Shown here: piece by piece, positions 1 through 7,152 of the stretch
Layout of the letters: every line of letters starts with the position of its first letter
Position numbering within the stretch: the first letter of the stretch is position 1
Source of the DNA: Leeuwenhoekiella nanhaiensis
GTDB lineage: Bacteria > Bacteroidota > Bacteroidia > Flavobacteriales > Flavobacteriaceae
Direction of reading: 5' to 3'
Assembly (NCBI RefSeq): GCF_002744755.1
Contig: NZ_KZ319303.1
Location: 1 to 40,850 of the forward strand
Length of the DNA stretch: 40,850 bases
Translations under genes and position numbers: made by a program
The notes under the pieces: generated by a model
Database searches by the model: none
What the model was told of the DNA's origin: nothing
What the model saw: only the letters and a program-made list of their open reading frames with translations

Positions 1-220
1 CTTCGATATCCTGCGGTGAACGCCCTTGCCATTTTGTGAAAACGATTTGTTGGTTTTCGCCGATGTCCGGAATGGCATCAACAGCTACAGGATCAGTTGG
101 TAAAATACCTGTTTCCCAATTGAAGGGTGCGTTAACGATTCCCCAACCCACGAATAAGGCGAGCAATATAACGGCGACAAGTTTGTTTTCTATAAGAAAT
201 TTGATGCTTTTATTCAGCAT
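1..220 (-). CDS. cusA: CusA/CzcA-type RND heavy-metal efflux pump, N-terminal part (cut by window edge)
   Basis: Reading the minus strand from the ATG at 220 gives 73 codons that run off the window. The protein begins with a cytoplasmic stretch and a first membrane helix (about residues 14-30), followed by the family signature DAIPDIGENQQIVFTKW and GRSPQDIE. This is the start of the inner-membrane proton/metal antiporter of the CusCBA tripartite Cu(I)/Ag(I) efflux complex, which is normally about 1,030-1,450 residues long in Bacteroidota. The motif combination favours CusA over a drug-efflux RND pump. The HYC-type gene 103 bp upstream on the same strand is a common neighbour. Substrate specificity cannot be decided from this fragment. 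Confidence 0.85.
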   Translation of the reverse strand, partial: MLNKSIKFLIENKLVAVILLALFVGWGIVNAPFNWETGILPTDPVAVDAIPDIGENQQIVFTKWQGRSPQDIE

Positions 221-323
221 AAAAATAATTATTAAGTAATTAGACTACTTGTTGAAAAAACAAGATACAGGCAGTTTAGCCCAAACAAATTAATGTTGGA
301 CTTAAGAAGCAATTACTTAAAAA

Positions 324-740
324 TCAAATAAGGAAAGTTTGGTCTAAAACTTGAACGTCCCTGACCAAGGGGGGCGGTGTATATTCTTTATGGGAATTGA
401 AATCTGCTTGAGGTTCAACAAACAGAAGCATATTGGCGTGGACAAAAGCAGCAACAAATAACTGTTGGTCTCTTTCTAACTTGTCAAAAATTGTTTTTAG
501 GGCGTCCTGGCCTTGTATGGTCACTTGCTCATCAATACAGCAATCTTTTTTTGAGATATTGCACTCTGATGATAACGTATTTTGTTGAACTTCCATCCCA
601 CAGGTTTCAACGAGTCCAAACAAGGAAGAATCCACTAAAATATCCCCACAATAATGACTATCAACGGTAAAAGAAACTGTTGACAATAACACGATAAGTG
701 CCAAGCAAACGGATGCTATTTTATGAAAGACTTTTTTCAT
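324..740 (-). CDS. HYC_CC_PP-family secreted protein (138 aa)
   Basis: The protein has a signal peptide (about residues 1-28, KKVF then a hydrophobic core), the HYC motif in SHYCGDILVD, a later Cys-Cys pair (KKDCCIDE) and a C-terminal PPP segment (EYTPPPLVRDV). These are the hallmarks of a small Bacteroidota family named after them and often found beside CusA-like pumps. Cys/His placement suggests periplasmic metal binding, but the biochemical role is not known to me. It is probably co-transcribed with the cusA-like gene downstream (start at 220). A TAACTTTG promoter element lies only 8 bp before its ATG. It is a paralogue of the divergent gene at 1030. Confidence 0.8.
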   Translation of the reverse strand: MKKVFHKIASVCLALIVLLSTVSFTVDSHYCGDILVDSSLFGLVETCGMEVQQNTLSSECNISKKDCCIDEQVTIQGQDALKTIFDKLERDQQLFVAAFVHANMLLFVEPQADFNSHKEYTPPPLVRDVQVLDQTFLI

Positions 741-748
741 TAATGTCG

Positions 749-756
749 CAAAGTTA
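749..756 (-). promoter_or_regulatory. Bacteroidota -7 element (TAACTTTG) for the HYC/cusA unit
   Basis: On the minus strand the sequence TAACTTTG is a perfect match to TAnnTTTG. It ends 8 bp upstream of the ATG at 740, which would give a nearly leaderless mRNA. I do not see a good TTG -33 box at the usual spacing, so it may be weak or activator dependent. The rest of the 741-1029 intergenic region between the two divergent HYC genes is very AT-rich, and no gene is visible in it. Confidence 0.5.
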
Positions 757-1029
757 TAAAAAACTTATATCATTTTGTTTATTTAACAATTCTTTTAGAT
801 TTCATCAAGATACAATTTGCCCGTTAAGCTATCTAAACATCAAGCGCAAATAAATTTTTTTTCAATTTTACAATGTATGATAAAAGTCATATTTCTGTTG
901 AATCTTTAAAATTATATTCGCATAAATTTATTTGCGATTACTTCATAAGAATTTGATAATAAGATTATTAATCCGTATTCAATCTATGAAAAACTACCAA
1001 TCGTAGACAGAATTTATTAATTGTTTACT

Positions 1030-1452
1030 ATGAAATCTTTTTTTACCAAAATAGTATCTTTCTTTTTAGCCGCTACTATATTCTTTAGTACGGCATCGTT
1101 TGCAGTAGATATGCACTTTTGCTGTAATAAATTAGTGGATATGACTTATTTTGGCAAGGCAGAATCTTGCTCTGATATTGCTCAAAAAGAAGATAATAAT
1201 TCTAGGCAATGTACTTCCATACAAGAAAAAGACTGTTGTAGTAATAAAACGATTGTTAAAACAGCGGATGAATCTATAAAAAAAGCTCAAACTCATAATG
1301 AGTTTGAAAACATTGTTTTTTTAAATACTTTCTTTTATACATACCTCAATCTATTTGAAGGATTAGAAACAAACGTTATTCCTTTCGAGCAATACAGGCC
1401 GCCCTTGTTGTACAGGGATATTCTAGTACTTCACGAGACCTTCCTAATTTGA
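1030..1452 (+). CDS. HYC_CC_PP-family secreted protein, second copy (140 aa)
   Basis: This is a paralogue of the minus-strand gene at 324-740 and is transcribed away from it. It has a signal peptide (KSFFTKIVSFFLAATIFFS), the HxC motif in MHFCCNKLVD, a Cys-Cys pair (EKDCCSNK) and a PP segment near the end (YRPPLLYRDI) followed by VLHETFLI, closely matching VLDQTFLI of its partner. I chose the ATG at 1030 over the TTG at 1021 because the basic signal-peptide N-terminus then starts with MKSFF, like MKKVF in the paralogue. Function is unknown; periplasmic metal binding is plausible from the Cys/His pattern and the copper genes around it. Confidence 0.75.
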   Translation: MKSFFTKIVSFFLAATIFFSTASFAVDMHFCCNKLVDMTYFGKAESCSDIAQKEDNNSRQCTSIQEKDCCSNKTIVKTADESIKKAQTHNEFENIVFLNTFFYTYLNLFEGLETNVIPFEQYRPPLLYRDILVLHETFLI

Positions 1453-1474
1453 TTTTTCCACATCGCAGATAACA

Positions 1475-1597
1475 CTAAGTAATCTGCATTACCTCTATAG
1501 CCATAGTTTCACTTTTGGCTAGCATTTGTTGTACCCAATTCTCAACAGCATCATACACCATTAACAATGTTAGGTCTTGACCTTTCAAACCCTTGAG
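1475..1597 (-). pseudogene. Possible remnant of a protein C-terminus (about 40 codons, unidentified)
   Basis: In the gap between 1453 and 1628 the minus strand has an open stretch of 40 codons ending in TAG (1475-1477). It reads like real protein (KGQDLTLLMVYDAVENWVQQ and then MLAKSETMAIEVMQIT) but begins after an in-frame stop and has no convincing start. It could be the tail of a gene deleted when the copper genes were assembled. I do not recognise the family. An internal ATG could encode a 28-residue peptide. It may also be chance. Confidence 0.25.
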
Positions 1598-1628
1598 TTA
1601 AAGACTCGATGACAACACACTAAATACA

Positions 1629-2210
1629 ATGAGCAAATCAAAAGAATTTTGGATCAAAAATATGGTCTGTAACCGCTGCTTAAAAGTTATTAAGCAAGAA
1701 CTACAGGAATTGGGAGTAACTGTGCTTTCATTAGAGTTGGGTAGACTATTGGTGGAAGCACCAAAAAAAACCAAGAATGAAATTATCGATGCGGTAACAA
1801 CCGTACTTCACGCCAATGATTTTGAAATCGTACACAGTGAAGAAGAAATGCTCGTAGAGAGAATGAAGATTATTCTAATCGAGCAATTGCAAGAGCTCCC
1901 ATTACATATTAAAGTAAAAACATCTGAACTATTGGCGTCAAGTCTTCATAAGGACTACAAGACATTGAGCAAATTATTTTCAGCCAATGAACAGACCACC
2001 CTTGAAAAGTACTTTATCAAATTAAAGATAGAAAAGGCCAAAGAACTTATACAACTTAAACAACATACCTTTTCTGACATTGGCTATCTGCTGGATTATA
2101 GCAGCGTTAACCACTTGTCCAGGCAGTTTAAAGAAGTTGTGGGAATGAGTATGACCGACTATAAGAACACAGGAAATTGGAAACGGAATTTCTATGATGA
2201 AATTATATAG
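1629..2210 (+). CDS. HMA-like domain fused to AraC-type DNA-binding domain (193 aa regulator)
   Basis: The N-terminal ~75 residues resemble a heavy-metal-associated ferredoxin-like fold with a CxxC metal site (KNMVCNRCLKVI, Cys14 and Cys17). The C-terminal ~95 residues form an AraC-family double helix-turn-helix, recognisable from TFSDIGYLLDYSSVNHLSRQ followed by FKEVVGMSMTDYK. It lacks the usual AraC cupin or periplasmic sensor. It lies next to copper lipoprotein, chaperone and pump genes, so a direct Cu(I)/Ag(I)-sensing activator of this island is the natural inference. Metal choice is not shown by the sequence. The gene is preceded by a 176-bp gap and followed by a WG-repeat gene. Confidence 0.8.
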   Translation: MSKSKEFWIKNMVCNRCLKVIKQELQELGVTVLSLELGRLLVEAPKKTKNEIIDAVTTVLHANDFEIVHSEEEMLVERMKIILIEQLQELPLHIKVKTSELLASSLHKDYKTLSKLFSANEQTTLEKYFIKLKIEKAKELIQLKQHTFSDIGYLLDYSSVNHLSRQFKEVVGMSMTDYKNTGNWKRNFYDEII

Positions 2211-2279
2211 AAAACAGCGAAAGTTATGCAGATGAACCCATATGGCAGTCTTTAATTTTATCCAAACAAATCAAACAAA

Positions 2280-2885
2280 ATGAGTAAACTATTCATCACA
2301 TTCGTATTAATTCCTTTTTTGGGAATGGCACAAACAATTGAGAACATAGACTATATCTCACCTTTCCATAACGAGGTTGCGGCTATCAAAAAAGGTAGCC
2401 AATGGGCATTTATCAATAATGAAGGTAAAATCGTCGTAGATTTTAGAAGCGACCTGGTGCCGACCAAGACAAACAATGATAGCTATCCCATATTCAGCAA
2501 TGATAAATGTCTAATTGCCCATCAAAAAAATGACATATTGTATTATGGATATATTGATAAATCCGGAAAAACAGTCATTACACCACAGTTCCTAAATGCC
2601 ACCAATTTTAAAGAAGGAAAAGCATTAGCGCTAAAGGTGCACAGAGAAACTATAGGTTATAACGACATTTTCAAGAAAGACGTAGTAAGCTACCATTATT
2701 TTGAAGTGGCAATAGATAGTAATGGAACTACATTAGAACATCTAACCCAACTAGCCTTGCACGTTTCGCCCCAAAACAGAAATGACAACAGCCCACCGCA
2801 AATAACATCAAAACTAATCTCTAAAAATTTGATTGCGGTAAAAGGTGATGACGCTAAATGGCGTATTAAAAAAATTGAACAATAA
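2280..2885 (+). CDS. Secreted WG-repeat protein (201 aa)
   Basis: A signal peptide (MSKLFITFVLIPFLGMAQ, cleavage after MAQ likely) is followed by WG-type beta repeats: an AAIKKGSQWAFINNEGKIVV unit and a YYGYIDKSGKTVITPQF unit, both typical of WG_beta_rep proteins. The repeats form beta-propeller-like or solenoid surfaces and give no enzymatic clue. The protein is probably periplasmic or outer-membrane associated. It follows the HMA-AraC regulator gene by 69 bp in the same direction and is followed by a strong hairpin, so it may end that transcript. Role in metal resistance is unproven. Confidence 0.7.
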   Translation: MSKLFITFVLIPFLGMAQTIENIDYISPFHNEVAAIKKGSQWAFINNEGKIVVDFRSDLVPTKTNNDSYPIFSNDKCLIAHQKNDILYYGYIDKSGKTVITPQFLNATNFKEGKALALKVHRETIGYNDIFKKDVVSYHYFEVAIDSNGTTLEHLTQLALHVSPQNRNDNSPPQITSKLISKNLIAVKGDDAKWRIKKIEQ

Positions 2886-2939
2886 AGTCAAAACTATGAT
2901 ATCAAAAAAGATTAAAGCTCAGCCCTGTTAATAGCTGAT

Positions 2940-2984
2940 AACCCATTCCCTCTCTATAACCCAATTAGCTATTGGGAATGGGTT
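2940..2984 (+). terminator. Hairpin with 11-bp perfect arms, probable terminator or attenuator
   Basis: AACCCATTCCC (2940-2950) pairs perfectly with GGGAATGGGTT (2974-2984) across a 23-nt loop, starting 55 bp after the WG-repeat gene. A short T run follows. It would separate the regulator/WG unit from the copper operon starting at 3018. The long loop and short T tract also allow a read-through attenuator or mRNA-stability element. Confidence 0.55.
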
Positions 2985-3017
2985 TACAAACAATGTCTAA
3001 CTAAAATAATTTTAAAA

Positions 3018-3485
3018 ATGAAAACACTATTTATCGGTTTAATGGCAATTGGCTTTTTAAGCCTATACAGTTGCCAACAAGAAAAAGACCCTAAGGCTCT
3101 AATGGAAAACCCTGAGAAGCGTACAGCGATTTATAATGCCATTGTTGAAAACGATGATTATACCAACGAATTTATGGAAAGTATGCACGGCAATAAGCAT
3201 ACAATGGAAATGATGCGAGGCAATGAAAAAATGATGGGTGCTATGATGAATGGGCAAGGAATGCAAATGATGATGAAGGACAGTATGATGATGCATTCTA
3301 TGATGGACGGGATGATGAAAGACGGGAAAATGATGGGAAAAATGATGAAAATGATGCACGAAAAAGGGATGATGAGCAAGGATTGTATGGAATCCTGTAA
3401 AAATACGATGGGCGAAAAAGGAATGGATATGCAAGGAATGAATATGGATAGCTCAATTAAAGAAGACCATACCGACCATCATTAA
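3018..3485 (+). CDS. Methionine-rich lipoprotein, probable copper/silver-binding (155 aa)
   Basis: A type II signal peptide with lipobox LYSC (Cys19) is followed by a short conserved region (PEKRTAIYNAIVENDDYTNE) and then a Met-rich domain with about 35 Met in 136 residues, arranged as MM and MMM clusters with Gly, Lys and His. A Cys pair (DCMESC) and a His-rich end (DHTDHH) follow. Met/His clusters of this kind bind Cu(I) or Ag(I) in periplasmic proteins such as CusF/PcoE/SilE-like carriers; this protein is not homologous to those in any way I can show. It starts the long copper/metabolic transcription unit. The ATG repeats at DNA level make this a low-complexity tract prone to slippage. Confidence 0.75.
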   Translation: MKTLFIGLMAIGFLSLYSCQQEKDPKALMENPEKRTAIYNAIVENDDYTNEFMESMHGNKHTMEMMRGNEKMMGAMMNGQGMQMMMKDSMMMHSMMDGMMKDGKMMGKMMKMMHEKGMMSKDCMESCKNTMGEKGMDMQGMNMDSSIKEDHTDHH

Positions 3486-3511
3486 TGTTTAACCTTTAAA
3501 AACATAAAACA

Positions 3512-3781
3512 ATGAAAAAAAATCACTGGATATGGATGGTCATAGGCTGTGGATTACCGCTTCTGTTCATTTTTTTAGCCCCTTCTTTTGGCATAGGTGG
3601 AGGCTCGTCCCTTTTCATCTTTATACTATTTATGTTCGCCATTCACCTATTTATGCCCCACGGATCTCACGGCCACAGAGGGCACAATCATACTAATAGA
3701 AGTAATAATGGTCAAGACCATAATAAAAAAAACCTTGATGGTGATTCAGCAGAAAAACGAAATGAACATCAACATCATTAA
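3512..3781 (+). CDS. Small membrane protein with His-rich tail (89 aa)
   Basis: Two hydrophobic segments (about residues 8-25 and 32-49, separated by a GIGGGSS turn) are followed by a polar tail with many His (HGSHGHRGHNH and EHQHH). This architecture resembles small DUF2933-like proteins seen in copper operons. Probable inner-membrane metal-binding accessory protein; no enzymatic motif. It sits 26 bp after the Met-rich lipoprotein gene and 12 bp before the CopZ-like gene, so it is co-expressed with them. The family assignment is tentative. Confidence 0.65.
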   Translation: MKKNHWIWMVIGCGLPLLFIFLAPSFGIGGGSSLFIFILFMFAIHLFMPHGSHGHRGHNHTNRSNNGQDHNKKNLDGDSAEKRNEHQHH

Positions 3782-3793
3782 AAATCAAACACA

Positions 3794-4009
3794 ATGAAAC
3801 AAAAATTTCAAATCAACGGAATCAGTTGTGGCGGATGTGTAGCAAGAGTAAAGAAGACTCTGGAGGAACACCCCAACATCGAAAAAGCAGAGATTTTTCT
3901 GGCACCAAAAGGGGCTGCAATTATCACTATGAACGAGATGCTTGCTGTTTCAGAAATACAAGAACAACTGAGCAAACTCAACGGATATACAATTACAGAG
4001 ATAAACTAA
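3794..4009 (+). CDS. CopZ-like HMA-domain copper chaperone (71 aa)
   Basis: A single heavy-metal-associated domain with the canonical GISCGGCVARVKKTL motif (Cys12 and Cys15) in the first loop of a beta-alpha-beta-beta-alpha-beta fold. Length matches CopZ/Atx1 chaperones (68-75 aa). It would carry Cu(I) in the cytoplasm to the P-type ATPase at 21032 or to the HMA-AraC regulator at 1629. That ATPase has no HMA domain of its own, so docking would have to be direct to the transmembrane entry platform. Confidence 0.88.
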   Translation: MKQKFQINGISCGGCVARVKKTLEEHPNIEKAEIFLAPKGAAIITMNEMLAVSEIQEQLSKLNGYTITEIN

Positions 4010-4028
4010 CAATTAAAAATTTACAACT

Positions 4029-4247
4029 ATGCATTTATACGACGGACACTTTGGAGGAATGCACCTAATATGGTGGATAATATAGATTATTTTCTTGGCT
4101 TGGATATTTTTCATTCCAACAGATATCCCATATCAAAAAAACAAGCAAGAAAACCCTCTGGATATTCTAAAACAACGCTTTGCAAAAGGTGAAATATCCA
4201 AGGAAGAATTTGAAGAATCTAAAAAGATTTTAAAGTCAGATAACTAA
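4029..4247 (+). pseudogene. SHOCT-domain small membrane protein gene broken by an in-frame TAG
   Basis: From the ATG at 4029 the frame reads MHLYDGHFGGMHLIWWII, then TAG (4083-4085). The same frame then continues without a further stop to TAA at 4245-4247, reading IIFLAWIFFIPTDIPYQ and the SHOCT end DILKQRFAKGEISKEEFEES. Intact Bacteroidota members have one Trp-rich transmembrane helix followed by SHOCT, so the TAG most simply replaces a TGG codon by a single transition. The rest is uninterrupted, suggesting a recent mutation or a base-call error. No good internal restart codon is visible. Confidence 0.75.
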
Positions 4248-4264
4248 CCTTAAATCATAAAATT

Positions 4265-4540
4265 ATGTATCGATTAAACGTAAAAAAACTTGGTTTCGCT
4301 TTCGGTCTTACCGGTGCGTTAATCTATTTGGGCTGTATGATTGTGATGTCAACCGCAGGTAGGGAAGCCACAATCGACTTTTTTAACAGCCTGCTGCACG
4401 GTTTGGACACCACAAGCATTATAAGGATGGATGTTCCCCTATGGGAAGCAGGTTTGGGTATAGTACAAACCTTTATACTTGGGTGGCTTATTGGCGCCTG
4501 TATTGCTGCTTTTTATAACGCACAAATTAAAAAACAGTAA
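4265..4540 (+). CDS. DUF5676 family membrane protein (91 aa)
   Basis: Two transmembrane segments: one with LGFAFGLTGALIYLGCMIVM (about residues 9-28) and one with GIVQTFILGWLIGACIAAFY (about residues 65-84), with a short loop between. This matches the DUF5676 pattern of small inner-membrane proteins frequently encoded among metal-resistance genes. Function unknown. It sits between the broken SHOCT gene and the lycopene-cyclase-like gene, 6 bp before the latter. Confidence 0.7.
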   Translation: MYRLNVKKLGFAFGLTGALIYLGCMIVMSTAGREATIDFFNSLLHGLDTTSIIRMDVPLWEAGLGIVQTFILGWLIGACIAAFYNAQIKKQ

Positions 4541-4546
4541 GCATCT

Positions 4547-5254
4547 ATGCAATACGTCTGGTTTATATGGTCACTAATTATTTTGGCACTTTGGGCAGTA
4601 TTCTATCTCTTCAAAAAAGATTCGAGAAAAGAAATGCTCAAAATGAGCCTGATTACAATGCCTTTTGGTCTTACAGAACCCTTGTTTGTACCTGACTATT
4701 GGCTGCCGCCATCATTATTCAATTTAGCTGAAAAAACTGGTTTTGATATTGAAAGTTTGATTTTCTCATTTGCTATAGGTGGAATTGGCACGGTGCTCTA
4801 TAACCTTATTTTTAAAAGAGGATTTGCCGAAATATCTCATAGTGAACGAAAGCATAGCAAGCATCGGTTGCATATTTACATACTTTTTATACCAGTATTC
4901 GTCTTCATCATTCTGGCACTTTTCACCTCGATAAATCATATTTATTGTGGCATTATCGCTTTGTTCATCGGTGGATTGGCGACACTGTACTGTCGACCAG
5001 ATTTAAAAGGGAAAATATGGGTCGGGGGAATCTTGTTTACGATATTGTACTTCATTTATTTCGGAAGCATCCTTCCGTTCTATCCCCAATACGTGGAGCT
5101 ATACTGGAATCTTGACAACCTGACTCATATTCTAATCCTAGGAATCCCTATTGAAGAATTGCTTTTTGCCTTCACATTTGGGATGTACTGGTCTGGGTTA
5201 TACGAACACCTGTATTGGAGAAAGCTTATACACTTAAATAAAGCCTATAATTAA
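4547..5254 (+). CDS. Lycopene-cyclase-domain membrane protein (235 aa)
   Basis: A polytopic membrane protein with about six or seven helices. Motifs such as PFGLTEPLFVPDYWLPP, the internal helix with SFAIGGIGTVLYN, and DNLTHILILGIPIEELLFAF are those of the CrtYc/CrtYd-like lycopene cyclase domain, including the acidic IEE pair that is catalytic in true cyclases. No phytoene synthase, desaturase or other carotenoid gene is present nearby. It may act on host carotenoids or be a repurposed family member. The ATG at 4547 follows the DUF5676 stop closely, in the copper operon. Confidence 0.75.
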   Translation: MQYVWFIWSLIILALWAVFYLFKKDSRKEMLKMSLITMPFGLTEPLFVPDYWLPPSLFNLAEKTGFDIESLIFSFAIGGIGTVLYNLIFKRGFAEISHSERKHSKHRLHIYILFIPVFVFIILALFTSINHIYCGIIALFIGGLATLYCRPDLKGKIWVGGILFTILYFIYFGSILPFYPQYVELYWNLDNLTHILILGIPIEELLFAFTFGMYWSGLYEHLYWRKLIHLNKAYN

Positions 5255-5270
5255 TAAAACCACTTAGATT

Positions 5271-5729
5271 ATGAAAATAATATTAGCGATAGATAGCTCT
5301 GATTTTAGCAAAGTAGCTATTAAGGAACTTACAAAAATGCCTTTACCAAATGGTAGTGAAGTCTGCATCATAAACGTTTATGAGCATCCCGCAATGGCAA
5401 CCCCAGAGCTAATGGCAACCGCAGGTACTCTTGACAACTATTTTCACGAGTTTGTTGCCAATGCCGAAAAATCAGGAAAAAGGATTGTTTCCGCTGCAGC
5501 TGAAGAATTAAAGAAAAGTAATAGCACTATAACAATTACAACCAGTGTTGTTAGCGGTCTGCCCAAAAAAGAAATTTTGGAAAAGGCAGAATCTTTTGAG
5601 GCTGATTTAATTGTAGTGGGTTCACAAGGACAGGGCGCATTTTCACGCTTTTTATTGGGCTCAGTTTCTCAATACTTAGCAACCCACGCCAAATGCTCGG
5701 TCCTAATCGCTAAAGAAAAAGATAGCTAA
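5271..5729 (+). CDS. Universal stress protein, single UspA domain (152 aa)
   Basis: A one-domain UspA protein of usual length. It starts with the conserved strand MKIILAIDSSDFS and ends with the ATP-binding signature G-x2-G-x9-G-(S/T), seen here as GSQGQGAFSRFLLGSVS, after the DLIVVGS strand. Such proteins bind ATP, dimerise and support survival during starvation, anoxia or oxidative stress. It is located at the junction between copper genes and the metabolic cargo, and a second, tandem UspA protein is encoded at 14330. Confidence 0.88.
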   Translation: MKIILAIDSSDFSKVAIKELTKMPLPNGSEVCIINVYEHPAMATPELMATAGTLDNYFHEFVANAEKSGKRIVSAAAEELKKSNSTITITTSVVSGLPKKEILEKAESFEADLIVVGSQGQGAFSRFLLGSVSQYLATHAKCSVLIAKEKDS

Positions 5730-5780
5730 TAAAGCATAAGTGAACCTTGTGCTTTCAAACAAAAAATCAATACTGTGAAT

Positions 5781-7136
5781 ATGACGGCTAACCACACAAA
5801 AAACCATAAAAATGAAACGGCTTGTAAAGTAACGGATGAAATCTGTCTTCCAGATACTAATTTACCCCGTGTGGTTATTATAGGTGGCGGGTTTGCAGGT
5901 TTGGCATTGGTTGAAAAACTCAAACACAAAGAGGTACAGGTGGTATTGTTCGACAAAAACAACTTCCACCAGTTTCAGCCATTATTTTATCAGGTGGCAA
6001 CGAGTGCTTTGGAGCCTGACAGTATTGTATTTCCATTCAGAAAACAAATCAATGGATATAAAAATGTACTGTTTCGTTTGGCTGAAGTGGAAGAAATCCA
6101 ACCTTCTACAAACACCATTATAACCAATAAGGGAAGCGTTCACTACGACTATCTCGTGCTGGCAACGGGAACAACTACCAATTTTTTTGGTATGGACAAT
6201 GTCGAGTCCCATAGCCTTGGGATGAAAGACATTCGCGATTCCCTAAATATTCGCCATATGATGCTGCAAAATTTGGAACAAGCTGCAATCACTTGTGATG
6301 ATAAAGAACAGGATGCGCTGACCAATTTCGTCATCGTAGGTGGTGGACCCGCTGGCGTAGAAATGGCAGGGGCCTTGGCAGAATTTTGTAAATACATCCT
6401 ACCGAAAGATTACCCGGAATATCCTTCTTCCATAATGAATATTTATTTGATAGAAGCCCTTGATGAGTTGCTGAACACAATGTCAGACAAGGCATCTTCA
6501 AAAACCCTGAAATATTTAGAAGATTTAAATGTAAAGATACTTTTGAATGAGGCAGTAAGTAATTACGATGGTTTACAGGTCACTACAAAAAGAGGTAGGA
6601 CCATTTTAGCCAAAAACTTAATCTGGACGGCAGGTGTTAAAGGACAGTTCCCAAAAGGTATTGATAATAAACACGTGGTAAAGGGCAACCGCTTAAAAAC
6701 AGACTCATATTTAATGGTAGAAGGTTACAAAAACATTTTTGCCATAGGTGATATAGCGGCTATAATAACAGAAGAAACGCCAAAAGGACATCCACAGGTT
6801 GCGCAAACAGCGATTCAGCAAGGCAAATGGTTGGGCAACTCACTATTAAAAATCATTAAGAACGAGGCACCTAAACCTTTTGAATATAAAGACAAAGGCT
6901 CTTTGGCCACCGTAGGAAAACGCAAGGCAGTAGCAGATTTGGGCAACTTCAAATTTGCAGGTTATTTCGCTTGGTTTCTATGGTCAGTTGTGCACTTATT
7001 ATCCATAAGCGGATTTAAAAATAGATTGATGGTTGGTTTTAATTGGGCGATAAGCTATTTCACTTACGAAAAGAGCAACCGCCTGATTATTAGAAATTTT
7101 AAACCGAAATCATTAGTAAATGAAACAGAAGAATAA
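5781..7136 (+). CDS. ndh: Type II NADH:quinone oxidoreductase (NDH-2), FAD-dependent
   Basis: The 451-residue protein has an FAD-binding Rossmann motif (VVIIGGGFAGL, about residues 31-41), the NDH-2 segment NFHQFQPLFYQVATSALEP, a second Rossmann motif for NADH (VIVGGGPAGVEMAGALAE, about 184-201), the late FAD motif NIFAIGDIAA, and a C-terminal hydrophobic/amphipathic anchor (about residues 385-430). It oxidises NADH and passes electrons to menaquinone without proton pumping. I prefer the ATG at 5781 to the in-frame GTG at 5775. It precedes a GAPDH gene by 16 bp, so NADH produced by glycolysis could be reoxidised by its neighbour. Confidence 0.88.
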   Translation: MTANHTKNHKNETACKVTDEICLPDTNLPRVVIIGGGFAGLALVEKLKHKEVQVVLFDKNNFHQFQPLFYQVATSALEPDSIVFPFRKQINGYKNVLFRLAEVEEIQPSTNTIITNKGSVHYDYLVLATGTTTNFFGMDNVESHSLGMKDIRDSLNIRHMMLQNLEQAAITCDDKEQDALTNFVIVGGGPAGVEMAGALAEFCKYILPKDYPEYPSSIMNIYLIEALDELLNTMSDKASSKTLKYLEDLNVKILLNEAVSNYDGLQVTTKRGRTILAKNLIWTAGVKGQFPKGIDNKHVVKGNRLKTDSYLMVEGYKNIFAIGDIAAIITEETPKGHPQVAQTAIQQGKWLGNSLLKIIKNEAPKPFEYKDKGSLATVGKRKAVADLGNFKFAGYFAWFLWSVVHLLSISGFKNRLMVGFNWAISYFTYEKSNRLIIRNFKPKSLVNETEE

Positions 7137-7152
7137 TTTAAAAACAATTCAA

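Noticed and set aside
1465-1487. GCAGAT/ATCTGC hairpin after the second HYC gene
   Set aside because: Only 6-bp arms, 11-nt loop and no T tract; too weak to call a terminator.
3099-3434. Long minus-strand frame rich in His opposite the Met-rich lipoprotein
   Set aside because: It is the antisense of ATG repeats (CAT = His), a composition effect. The plus-strand frame has a lipobox and a sensible operon position.
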